A DNA stretch of 64,000 bases from RHLJ01 sp965601955 (GTDB taxonomy: Bacteria > Bacteroidota > Rhodothermia > Balneolales > Balneolaceae). This document shows, piece after piece, positions 8,377 through 16,104 of the stretch. Each line of letters opens with the position of its first letter. The first letter of the stretch is position 1. Under the pieces are notes generated by a model, which made no database searches, was not told the origin of the DNA, and worked only from the letters and a program-made list of their open reading frames with translations. A program made the translations under genes and the position numbers. The stretch spans positions 1,550,001 to 1,614,000 of the forward strand of contig OZ271855.1 in the NCBI GenBank assembly GCA_965601955.1, in the 5' to 3' direction.

Positions 8377-9247
8377 CCTGAAAGTGCTTAATGCAGGGTT
8401 GTTTGCTACCATCCAGGATAAGGGCAGGATAGGCTTTAGGAAATATGGAGTGCCTTTAAGTGGGGTAATGGATAAAAAGGCCTATGAGTTATCTAATTGG
8501 TTAGCAGGAAATGTACATGGAGCTCCGGTTTTGGAACTTACCATGTCAGGAGGGAGCTACCAGTTTGAATCAGAGGCTTCTATTGCCATTGTAGGTGCTG
8601 ATATGAAGCCATCTATTAATTCTACTCCAGTACCCATAAATAAAACCTTGAAAGTTCAAAGAGACGATATCTTATCGTTTAAGTTTTCTGATCGGGGATG
8701 TCGGGCGTATTTAGCTGTTCGTGGAGTACTGGAAGTAGATCAGGTTATGAATTCCTATTCAACCTATACGGTAGGAGGTTTTGGTGGCCTGGATGGACAA
8801 CCTCTTAAAAAAGGAGATATACTATCGTGGAAAGAAATACCAGATGAAGTTGAAATTCGCGAGGCGGACAAAGCTGAAATTCCCTATTACTCATCTAAAG
8901 TGAGCATTAAGGTAATGCCGGCGCCTGAATGGGATTGGTTAAGTGAAAGTGATCAGCAGAAGGCTTTGAATCAAAGATTCACAGTGGATTCTTCGAGCAA
9001 TCGAATGGGGCTTCGATTAACTGGAAATGGCATCAATGTACCGGATGTTCAAATGACCTCATCCCCGGTAATGCCCGGAATAATCCAGCTCCCCAAAAGT
9101 GGGGAACCGATTATACTTATGGCAGATGGCCAAACGATAGGTGGATACCCAAGGGTTTTGAAAGTGCTGAACAGCGAGCTGTGGCGCCTGGGACAGGTTA
9201 AGCCCGGAGATACAGTGAGTTTTGAACTTGTGAACGTTGAATTCTGA
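8369..9247 (+). CDS. pxpC: 5-oxoprolinase subunit PxpC (KipA family)
   Basis: A 292-residue protein of the PxpC/KipA (allophanate hydrolase subunit 2) family. It begins MGSLKVLNAGLFATIQDKGR, the standard family start, and contains GFRKYGVPLSGVMDK, VLELTMSGGSYQF, RAYLAVRGVL, SSNRMGLRLTG and PKSGEPIILMADGQTIGGYP. The frame is open upstream to 8138, but the ATG at 8369 is preceded by a strong ribosome site (AAGGAGGA, 8353-8360) and gives the conserved N-terminus, so the longer reading is rejected. It completes the transporter-pxpA-pxpB-pxpC operon and ends at a palindromic repeat shared with the convergent gene. Confidence 0.96.
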   Translation: MGSLKVLNAGLFATIQDKGRIGFRKYGVPLSGVMDKKAYELSNWLAGNVHGAPVLELTMSGGSYQFESEASIAIVGADMKPSINSTPVPINKTLKVQRDDILSFKFSDRGCRAYLAVRGVLEVDQVMNSYSTYTVGGFGGLDGQPLKKGDILSWKEIPDEVEIREADKAEIPYYSSKVSIKVMPAPEWDWLSESDQQKALNQRFTVDSSSNRMGLRLTGNGINVPDVQMTSSPVMPGIIQLPKSGEPIILMADGQTIGGYPRVLKVLNSELWRLGQVKPGDTVSFELVNVEF

Positions 9248-9300
9248 ACATTGAACCTCGAAGTTCAACGTTCTAAGTTCAAATGTTCAACGTTCAATTG
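9246..9300. repeat. dispersed GTTCAACGTTC-type palindromic repeat between convergent genes
   Basis: The gap between pxpC and the convergent secreted-protein gene is almost entirely tandem GTTC/GAAC units. GAACATTGAAC (9246-9256) pairs with GTTCAACGTTC (9263-9273) with one mismatch, and further GTTC units follow to 9297. A related element occupies the next comparable convergent gap at 27100-27134. The position suggests a bidirectional terminator, but no T-run is present. Confidence 0.6.
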
Positions 9301-9304
9301 TTCT

Positions 9305-10402
9305 TCATCGGATGCTAATCCCACTTTGATCTTCAATTCTGGCTCTAATGCCCCAACCACCAAAGTTTTCTCCTACTACGAAAACAACTTCATTATCACC
9401 TTCCTCAAGAGGCAAATACACACTATCAAACCACCCAATAGTGCCTAGGTATCGGTAGTCACGCGACCTGAAATCATTTCGGCCACCATAAATCTGCTCT
9501 CCGTTTACAAATACCCAAACGAAATCGCTGTATCCAAAGATGACCTGTTTCCGCATGTTTGACTCTGCTTCTATATCGAGTTTTGCAAGTACAGTAGTCT
9601 TTCCTTCGCTGCTTTTTGAGAATTTAGCCAGATTAATGGTTCCGGTATATTCAGTGGGTTGTTTAGTCCACGTTAACCCCTTAGTATTGATAGTGGGTTT
9701 TTCCCAGAAATCTTCGTTAGCAACTACCTCAGAAATTTGCCATTCGGTAATCAGGCCTTCAGGCGCTTCAAAAGGTTCAGCAGTACGAGTGGTGAGAGTA
9801 GGATTTGTTTTAGAGTACTTTACATTCGCAAAATAGACGGGAGCGCCAGAGCTTAATCCAATTTCACCAGAAGCGATATCTCGTTTTAGGTCAGTTACCT
9901 GGATAAGCGGCTTTTCCATATCGTTAAAGTAGATATCGGCCTGATCATTCAGGATATCAATTTTCACATGGTGCCAGGTATCCGGCGTTAATGCCACAGC
10001 TTCACCGTGACCTTGACCATGGTAGAGTTGCCATCCGGCATACCCATTAAAAATAGGAGTGTATTGAGTGGCATCAGGATTTCCGGATTGATGAGGCCGA
10101 ACATAAAAGCTTTCTCCATTGCTCGCATCAATCACTCTGAAAAGAATGGAAGGAAAGAATCTTCCGTAAGGGAAATTCATATCCAGCTCAATGGTACCGT
10201 TTCGAAGAGATACATTTTTAGTGCCTATTGCAGCGCCGTCCAGCCGATAACTTTCCTTACCCATGTAGGATTCAGGTTTTACATCAGAGTTGCCAAAATC
10301 CCAGTGAGTAGAAGTAAAAGGAAGGGGGGTAAAATCCTGCCCTCTAACTATAGATACAGGTAAGAGAAGCAGTAAAAAGAGAGTATATCTAAGGTATTTC
10401 AT
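9305..10402 (-). CDS. secreted concanavalin-like (LamG/DUF1080-like) protein
   Basis: A 365-residue exported protein with signal peptide MKYLRYTLFLLLLLPVSIVRG. Residues about 30-200 form a lectin-like beta-sandwich: GTIELDMNFPYGR, FYVRPHQSGNPDATQY, GWQLYHGQG, WHHVKIDILNDQADIYFND and GEIGLSSGAPVYFANVKY, the pattern of LamG and DUF1080 (3-keto-disaccharide hydrolase) domains. A second beta-rich domain (about 215-365) contains SDFVWVFVNGEQIYGG and a galactose-binding-like strand set, GWFDSVYLPLEEGDNEVVFVVGE. It probably binds or acts on a carbohydrate outside the inner membrane. It is transcribed away from a membrane regulator at 10549 whose outer part ends in a similar fold, suggesting that the two work together. 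Catalytic residues cannot be assigned. Confidence 0.65.
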   Translation of the reverse strand: MKYLRYTLFLLLLLPVSIVRGQDFTPLPFTSTHWDFGNSDVKPESYMGKESYRLDGAAIGTKNVSLRNGTIELDMNFPYGRFFPSILFRVIDASNGESFYVRPHQSGNPDATQYTPIFNGYAGWQLYHGQGHGEAVALTPDTWHHVKIDILNDQADIYFNDMEKPLIQVTDLKRDIASGEIGLSSGAPVYFANVKYSKTNPTLTTRTAEPFEAPEGLITEWQISEVVANEDFWEKPTINTKGLTWTKQPTEYTGTINLAKFSKSSEGKTTVLAKLDIEAESNMRKQVIFGYSDFVWVFVNGEQIYGGRNDFRSRDYRYLGTIGWFDSVYLPLEEGDNEVVFVVGENFGGWGIRARIEDQSGISIR

Positions 10403-10548
10403 TGCAAAATAATTGAATTGAGATGACCAGTTTTATATTCCCTAATGGATGATTTATGCCAAAATCAAAGCCCGTTCATTTGTCGCTCATTTACCGTTTT
10501 TTATATAACCAGCTTAACTTTTTAGAGATAGGAGAGTAAATTCTTGGC

Positions 10549-11808
10549 ATGGAATCGACGGAAGGGATTTTATTAGAGCTGTGTAAAACTAAAATCGAAG
10601 AGAAATTTCATCTTGGTAATGGAGAAGCCAGGATGAAGCAAAGAGATTTTGAATACCTGATCGATCTAATTGAAGAGACTTCAGGGATAAAGCTGAGTAT
10701 TTCAACCTTAAAGCGAATATGGAGACAAGACGAGGTTCAAAATCCCCACCCCACCACACTTAATGCTTTGGTCTCGATACTCGGTTATAAGGACTGGCTG
10801 GATTTCAAGTTGAAGAACACTCATGGGTCTTCTTCTAGAAAGCTCAAGGAAAGGAAACTCAATCTAAAAGATAAAAGAGTATTGGTATCCCTGGTTGCTA
10901 CCCTGGTATTAAGCACTGCTTCAGTCATTTATTTCAATAAACAAAGTCCGGAGTTTTATGAAGGTGAAGTGCTATTTACAGCCAATAAGACGGTTTCAAA
11001 AGGAGTACCAAGTACGGTGAACTTCGATTATGATGTCTCTGGAATCGAGGCAGACAGCTTTTTTATTCAGCAGGATTGGAATCCAAATCATCGCGACCGG
11101 ATCAACCCTGAGGGTAATTTTTTCTCCAGTATTTATTATGTGCCGGGCTATCATAAGACCAAGTTGGTAGCTGATGAAACCTTTCTCAAAATCATCCCCA
11201 TTCACATTCAAACAGATGGGTGGATGGCGGCTGCATTCTACAACTATGATGAACGCCCGGTATATATAACTGAAGATACTAACCAGGATGGAGTGCTTAC
11301 GGCTGAAGAAGAGGAGATTCTTAGTACTAACTTGGACATCGAACGTTTTAGCGAACTAAGGTTCATAAACATCAGGGAGTATAACGGCGTAGATGGTCAT
11401 AATTTTGAAGCAGAAGCCAGGTTTCGATATCGAGAGTTTTTAAATGATCCATGCCCAACTATTCGACTAACCGTTCATACCGAAGTACATATTTACTATG
11501 TGCCCTTAACTTTACAAGGCTGTGAAAGCAACCTGCAGATCAAAATAGGCGAGGTTGTTCAATCCGGAAGAGATCATAATCTCTCAGCTTTTGGCACCGA
11601 TGTGTATAACTGGCAGGAACTTTCGATACGAGTAGAGGATAAGGCAGCGAAGGTGTCGCTAAACGGAAGTGAGGTATATGAGATTTCATTCGAAGAGAAC
11701 TTCGGTAATATCGTAGGCCTTGATTTTCGAACCTCTGGGCTAAGCGAGGTTGATTACATCCGATTGAAAGACTTAGAAGGGAATCTTGTATTTGAGGATT
11801 CTTTCTAG
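10549..11808 (+). CDS. membrane-anchored HTH regulator with periplasmic sensor and EF-hand loop
   Basis: The 419-residue protein reads as a one-component transmembrane transcription factor. Residues 1-90 are a cytoplasmic helical DNA-binding-like domain (FEYLIDLIEETSGIKLSIS then TLKRIWRQ, TLNALVSILGYKDWLDFK), a type common in Bacteroidota. Residues 110-129 (RVLVSLVATLVLSTASVIYF) are a single membrane helix. The rest faces the periplasm: a PKD-like sandwich (VNFDYDVSGIEADSFFIQQ, YYVPGYHKTKL, IQTDGWMAAAFY), a canonical 12-residue EF-hand calcium loop at 243-254 (DTNQDGVLTAEE), and a C-terminal lectin-like domain (WQELSIRVEDKAAKVSLNG, GLDFRTSGLSEVDYIRLKD). It is divergent from the secreted lectin-like gene at 9305-10402 and shares the 146-base promoter region, so it is the likely regulator of that gene. 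Its stop codon overlaps the convergent gene's stop at a CTAG. Confidence 0.7.
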   Translation: MESTEGILLELCKTKIEEKFHLGNGEARMKQRDFEYLIDLIEETSGIKLSISTLKRIWRQDEVQNPHPTTLNALVSILGYKDWLDFKLKNTHGSSSRKLKERKLNLKDKRVLVSLVATLVLSTASVIYFNKQSPEFYEGEVLFTANKTVSKGVPSTVNFDYDVSGIEADSFFIQQDWNPNHRDRINPEGNFFSSIYYVPGYHKTKLVADETFLKIIPIHIQTDGWMAAAFYNYDERPVYITEDTNQDGVLTAEEEEILSTNLDIERFSELRFINIREYNGVDGHNFEAEARFRYREFLNDPCPTIRLTVHTEVHIYYVPLTLQGCESNLQIKIGEVVQSGRDHNLSAFGTDVYNWQELSIRVEDKAAKVSLNGSEVYEISFEENFGNIVGLDFRTSGLSEVDYIRLKDLEGNLVFEDSF

Positions 11809-12635
11809 TTCAAAGAAAGCTTCTTCGACGCTCTTTTGATTTTTACACTGCCATTTGTAGTAGTGGCTCTTACCAGATTACCTCCATTCCCAAGAGAAAC
11901 AGAAAGATTTCTTTTAAATCTTCCACTAACTGTAACAGGAAAATCAAAATCCATTGACCCGTTTACAGTGCCAGTTTCAAGTTGAGCATTGAAATCTTCA
12001 GGTATATAAAAAACAACTCCTCCATTGGTAGTTTCAACATCAAGTTCTTCTCCAATCCACTCACTTCCTGAAAGTTCGACTTTGATTCCTCCATTAGTTG
12101 TTTCTCCGCTCACCCTTCCACTTAAATTAGATAGTCTCAAACCGCCATTTAGAGTTTCAAAATCTATATCTCCTTCTACATTTTGAATACTAATTCCTCC
12201 GTTAAAAGTAACCAGATCCAGATCAATCTTTTTTGGGACATAAATTCGGTAATTCACTGAAATACCTTCATACCTGTTTAGCCTTGGTATGTTAGCTTCT
12301 ATTTTTGAATTGGTATCAATAGTTACACTATTAGCTATTTTTATAGCTTCATCTTTGTTTGAGGAATAGACAGAAACTTTGGCGGTCACTAAAATTTCAT
12401 TTTTATCCCAGCTTTTTATACTTATTCCTCCATTCTTATTACCATCAACTGTAAGTGAATTTCTTGAATTCAGGGTGATTTCTCTGACTTCACAATGTCT
12501 TTCTTTTGATCCATTCATCTTTACGCTGTTTCTTTCCTTACACCATTCACTATCAGAAATGGTTTTGGCATTTTGAGCAATTGATGTAGCGGAAAAAATT
12601 AGTATGACGAAAAGTGGAAGGTGTAAGTATTTCAT
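11805..12635 (-). CDS. exported DUF4097-type beta-repeat protein
   Basis: A 276-residue protein with signal peptide MKYLHLPLFVILIFSATSIA. The body is a ladder of short repeats of the DUF4097 family: LTVDGNKNGGISIKSWDKNEI, LVTFNGGISIQNVEGDIDFE, TLNGGLRLSNLSGRVSGE, TTNGGIKVELSGSEW, VETTNGGVVFYIPE, TVNGSMDFDFPV and TTNGSVKIKRA, each with the N-G-G/S turn. Such proteins are predicted extracytoplasmic beta-solenoids; adhesin- or polymer-like roles have been suggested but none is established. The stop codons of this gene and the preceding + strand gene share a CTAG, leaving no terminator space between them. Confidence 0.85.
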   Translation of the reverse strand: MKYLHLPLFVILIFSATSIAQNAKTISDSEWCKERNSVKMNGSKERHCEVREITLNSRNSLTVDGNKNGGISIKSWDKNEILVTAKVSVYSSNKDEAIKIANSVTIDTNSKIEANIPRLNRYEGISVNYRIYVPKKIDLDLVTFNGGISIQNVEGDIDFETLNGGLRLSNLSGRVSGETTNGGIKVELSGSEWIGEELDVETTNGGVVFYIPEDFNAQLETGTVNGSMDFDFPVTVSGRFKRNLSVSLGNGGNLVRATTTNGSVKIKRASKKLSLN

Positions 12636-12732
12636 AGATATTTTCTCAAATTAAACTCTGACTTACACGCATTAAACCCATCTTCGTTGCATAATTCAGG
12701 TTTTTATGTCGGTTCATTATGCGTTGCCATTT

Positions 12733-12775
12733 CTACCATACCCGTCAGGTTCTAAAAACCTGACGGGTATGGTAG
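12733..12775. terminator. perfect 19-bp hairpin
   Basis: CTACCATACCCGTCAGGTT (12733-12751) is followed by a five-base loop and its exact reverse complement (12757-12775). It sits between the end of the G8 gene (12825) and the start of the DUF4097 gene (12635), both on the - strand, so it probably ends the G8 transcript. No T-run follows; it may equally be a dispersed palindromic element. Confidence 0.6.
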
Positions 12776-12824
12776 GTAGGGAGTGGGATGTGATCTGGAT
12801 GTATTTTTTGATTCTATCCTGTAC

Positions 12825-15800
12825 CTACTTAACCAGCAGCATCTTCTGGGTAAACTGTCCTTGTTCTGAAGTCATTCTCACAAAATACATGCCGCTAGCC
12901 TGATTGGAGGCATCCCAGCTTTGAGTGTGTTTTCCGGCTTCCATAAATCCATCCACTAAAGTTCCTACCAGCCTGCCGGTTACATCAAAAACCTGGAGTT
13001 GGATATTTGAGGATCTTGGCACATCAAAAGTGATGGTAGTGCTTGGGTTGAACGGGTTTGGGTAGTTTTGATACAGCGCAAAACTTGTAGGCAGATCGCC
13101 AGGTTCTTCATTCGATAGAAGGTTTCCAGTTCCTATAATTCTAAACTGAGTAGTTTCATAAAGCAACTCATCCATAGTGGGTGTGTCCTCATTGGGATCA
13201 TCGGTCCAGAACTCCCAGGTACCTCCTTGTAGTTTTACCCACACCAGGTTATTGGCCCGGTCTTGCCAGTAGGTAGAGCCTACAGAATTTCGAACTTCTT
13301 CAAGGGAATTCACTTCCTGATAAGCAAAGGAATTGCCACTTGATTCCATTCTCACATCAATAGTCATGGTTCCATCAAATTGGATGCCCATAATCTGGGT
13401 ATCATCTTCAGTGAGCATGTTCTCTACATCCATCTGGAAATCGGTAGGTTGTACTTCTTCTTCGGGGAAAGTGAGCTCGTAAATGGCATCAGGTGTAGTA
13501 GCAAAATCCCTCATATGCTGCAATGAAAAATCAGCTTCTGCTTCGGTTACCGTCCAGGTAGCAACCTCATTAAGGTCCTGGTCTAATCTGCGAACATGGA
13601 TTCCCCATAGATCAAAGAAAGGCCTGTTTTGAGGATATTCATCCCCAATACCATGGAGTACGAAAGCAACGAATCCATAGAAAGGTCCGGGAACGCTTAC
13701 TCCGCCACTTACCTCAGCCGGTTCGATAATGGAAACTTCTTTTCCAAGTGTGAGAAATGGTTCATCATACACAAGGTAATTCCCGGCTGGTCCCCAGTTC
13801 CCATGTGGATCCCATAAAGCACTGGCAAAGGTGAAGTAGTCTCCATAGGCCCGGAGTTTTACACCAGGATGGGAATCAATAATTAGATTTCCTCCATTTC
13901 GAATCTGTCCTTTTTCAACTGGTCGCACATAGTAATCGTCCGTAGAGAACACCCCACTTCGTTCTTCAGATACCCCGGGAAAGTTGATCACAATATTATT
14001 TGTGATATCGAAGGTACTATGGTAGGTAGCAAAAGCAGCAGGATCTGAAGAACTGAAACCACCAAAGAAGTCAGCCTGTGGAGGTCGGTCGGTTCCATTC
14101 ATCATATGGTTCAAACTGGTTCCTACTACGAGGCTACGTGTGATTAAACCATCTGAACCTGAACCGGCAAAGAAACGCCCAGCGTTATCAGCAGAAACTA
14201 CCTCAAAGTTGTTAGGCCATACGGCACGGTCCCAAATCCCATTTCCGATATTTTTCCAAACTTTGTACCGATTCAAAGTGAATCGCCGCAATTCGTCATA
14301 AGGCCAACCGATATTAGTGCCGACGGTAGTAGACCAATATTGGTTTCCGCCGATATTTCCGGCATTATCAATTTCAACGTTATCGAGCATGATACCCTGA
14401 AGCCGGTTCGAATGGGCGGTATTGTTGTCAAAAACCCCAAATTCCAGGCGACTTGGGTTCATCCTTCTGCCGAATTCATCCAGCGTATTTTGGTGGTCTC
14501 CCCAGGGCTGTATGGGGAAAGTAAGCCAAAAGCCAAAGCCTACATTATCCCCGGCATGATTGTTTGTGATGATATTATCCGGATTACTAATCCAAAATGC
14601 GGACGAACCGAAATCCCCGGTATAAGTCTCATGCTGTTTTAAGGCTTCAGCAGGAGGGAGCCATGGCGTTCGAACATGAAGCACCAGGTTATTGTCGATT
14701 ACATTTCTGCGCTCCACCGCGTCTTCGGTGAATACTCCATGACCTTCAATATCGAAAAGCACATTATTCTGAACGAGCAACCCATTAGTTCCATGAATTA
14801 CGATGCCTCTGTTCCTCGAGCTATTTACGGTAGAATTGGTGATGTACTGCCCGTTTGCATCTTCAATAAGGTTAATCCCATCGTAACTTAGCAGGTGCCA
14901 GTGGAAGGCATATCTGCGAATCATCCCTCTTTGACCGCCACGACTGATTTCTACTCCGTTCACTCTTGCTGAGCCGCTCGGCATAATCATGATATGCACT
15001 CCAAAGCCTTCTTCCTGCCAAAGGGCGTCGTCTGGAGATTGAATAAGGATATTCCTGGACAGATTGCCAACAGGGGCACGTTCATCCAGAACTAAAGGAG
15101 TTGATGTAGAGTCGGTATCTGGTACCGGAGGTTCTAAGAGCCCATCTGCCGTCAGGCTCATTCCGTTTTCAGTGGCATATTGGAGCATACCCCATCGATG
15201 GGCATTTAGTCCCTCGGCTAAAGAAAGGGAAGTGCCGGATATTCCAGTAAGTTCTATTCGTTGTGAAACGGAAATACCATTTCCTGCTTCATAATAATCG
15301 GTGGGGCCAATGACAATTTCATCTCCAATATTCCAGTCTACACTTTCCATTAAGGTTAGCGAGGTACTTTCGATATCGGCATGAGCATTAATTTTGGTCC
15401 AGGTAGTAGTTGGAGGATTCCCATGCAGTTCCAGCTCTCCCATTACCATGATTCCACGGGTTCCCATTTCCATAATGCTTTGTTCGGTATCATCCCCGGT
15501 TAGGCTAAGGGTGGCATTTTGGAGAAAAGGTTCTTCTTCGGTTCCTATTTCGAGTTTGCCGTTAACCAGAATCCAGTCGGAAGCAAGCTCGAGATTCTGC
15601 CGATCAAAAATGAGAGTTCCATTAATCGTTAATCCAGAGAAGTCCGGGGTGGCTTCATCAAGAAGAACAATGCTTCCATCAGAGATAGTGACTTCATCGC
15701 CTTCACCAGGTTTTGAATCGGTCCAGGTGGCGGAATCTGACCAAAGAAGTGTATCGGCTGATTGAACGGTTTGTGCTTCTACCCTTAATGCGGTGAGCGA

Positions 15801-15845
15801 AATTAATGTGATAAGGAAAATGCCCAGCTTCTTATCAATACCCAT
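12825..15845 (-). CDS. large secreted G8-domain/beta-helix protein with C-terminal sorting domain
   Basis: A 1006-residue exported protein. After the signal peptide (GIFLITLISLTALRVEAQ) comes a G8 domain at about 33-155 (LLWSDSATWTDSKPGEGDEV, GLTINGTLIFD, ILVNGKLEIGTEEEPF, IMVMGELELHGNP), as in CEMIP and fibrocystin-like proteins. Residues about 155-640 contain parallel beta-helix units (GIVIHGTNGLLVQNNVLFDI, GHGVFTEDAVERRNVIDNN, NNHAGDNVGFGFWL), consistent with polysaccharide binding or cleavage. The C-terminus, about 925-1006, carries the sorting domain NYPNPFNPSTTITFDVP...SGMYFVRM...QKMLLVK used for type IX-type secretion and cell-surface attachment. Human CEMIP degrades hyaluronan; activity here is unproven. 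It lies downstream of the sulfatase/GMC operon on the same strand but is separated by a terminator and a repeat. Confidence 0.85.
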   Translation of the reverse strand: MGIDKKLGIFLITLISLTALRVEAQTVQSADTLLWSDSATWTDSKPGEGDEVTISDGSIVLLDEATPDFSGLTINGTLIFDRQNLELASDWILVNGKLEIGTEEEPFLQNATLSLTGDDTEQSIMEMGTRGIMVMGELELHGNPPTTTWTKINAHADIESTSLTLMESVDWNIGDEIVIGPTDYYEAGNGISVSQRIELTGISGTSLSLAEGLNAHRWGMLQYATENGMSLTADGLLEPPVPDTDSTSTPLVLDERAPVGNLSRNILIQSPDDALWQEEGFGVHIMIMPSGSARVNGVEISRGGQRGMIRRYAFHWHLLSYDGINLIEDANGQYITNSTVNSSRNRGIVIHGTNGLLVQNNVLFDIEGHGVFTEDAVERRNVIDNNLVLHVRTPWLPPAEALKQHETYTGDFGSSAFWISNPDNIITNNHAGDNVGFGFWLTFPIQPWGDHQNTLDEFGRRMNPSRLEFGVFDNNTAHSNRLQGIMLDNVEIDNAGNIGGNQYWSTTVGTNIGWPYDELRRFTLNRYKVWKNIGNGIWDRAVWPNNFEVVSADNAGRFFAGSGSDGLITRSLVVGTSLNHMMNGTDRPPQADFFGGFSSSDPAAFATYHSTFDITNNIVINFPGVSEERSGVFSTDDYYVRPVEKGQIRNGGNLIIDSHPGVKLRAYGDYFTFASALWDPHGNWGPAGNYLVYDEPFLTLGKEVSIIEPAEVSGGVSVPGPFYGFVAFVLHGIGDEYPQNRPFFDLWGIHVRRLDQDLNEVATWTVTEAEADFSLQHMRDFATTPDAIYELTFPEEEVQPTDFQMDVENMLTEDDTQIMGIQFDGTMTIDVRMESSGNSFAYQEVNSLEEVRNSVGSTYWQDRANNLVWVKLQGGTWEFWTDDPNEDTPTMDELLYETTQFRIIGTGNLLSNEEPGDLPTSFALYQNYPNPFNPSTTITFDVPRSSNIQLQVFDVTGRLVGTLVDGFMEAGKHTQSWDASNQASGMYFVRMTSEQGQFTQKMLLVK

Positions 15846-15990
15846 GACTACAAATTTTCTAAAACGTTAGGAATAAGAAGTTAGGAACGCCAAAGTTCTT
15901 TTCCTACAATGAATTCCATTGGTTCAACTTCTTTTCGGTTGATGAGGGTAAGACCGATTCGAGAGGGATTCCTTACAGATTTTTTAATAC

Positions 15991-16072
15991 AGTCATCCCG
16001 GGCGTAGACTCGGAATCTGTAAAGAGAAGAAAAGGGTGCCACCACAGATCCCGCATCGAGTGCGGGATGACT
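15991..16072. repeat. GTCATCCCG-type palindromic element, copy A
   Basis: AGTCATCCCG (15991-16000) is repeated inverted as CGGGATGACT (16063-16072). Inside, CCCGCA (16050-16055) and TGCGGG (16061-16066) form a second hairpin, and ATCTGT/ACAGAT halves mark the inner ends. The same layout recurs at 42930-43036 and a short single-hairpin relative at 21965-22002, so this is a dispersed family. It lies in the 259-base gap upstream of the G8 gene. Confidence 0.75.
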
Positions 16073-16077
16073 ACAAA

Positions 16078-16099
16078 AAAGAGCGCTGGAGCGCTCTTT
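16078..16099 (-). terminator. rho-independent-type terminator of the sulfatase operon
   Basis: Read on the - strand, the dyad AAAGAGCGCT/AGCGCTCTTT follows the isomerase/epimerase-like gene by five bases, with a run of six T at the end (AAAAAA at 16075-16080 on the + strand). The GC-rich stem and T-run make this the clearest factor-independent terminator in the window. Confidence 0.8.
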
Positions 16100-16104
16100 C
16101 AATT

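Noticed and set aside
9059..9448. Reading frames through the GTTC repeat on both strands
   Set aside because: They are translations of the repeat (NFEVQCSEF-like peptides) and overlap the real genes antisense.
12706..12903. Reading frame across the 19-bp hairpin
   Set aside because: It reads through the palindrome and overlaps the G8 gene's 3' end on the other strand. It has no family or start site.
15881..16102. Short - strand reading frame through the repeat at 15991-16072, ending IVGKELWRS
   Set aside because: Most of it is translation of the palindromic repeat, and it has no ribosome site or family. The last 25 codons look slightly coding-like and could be a remnant of a lost gene, but that cannot be supported.
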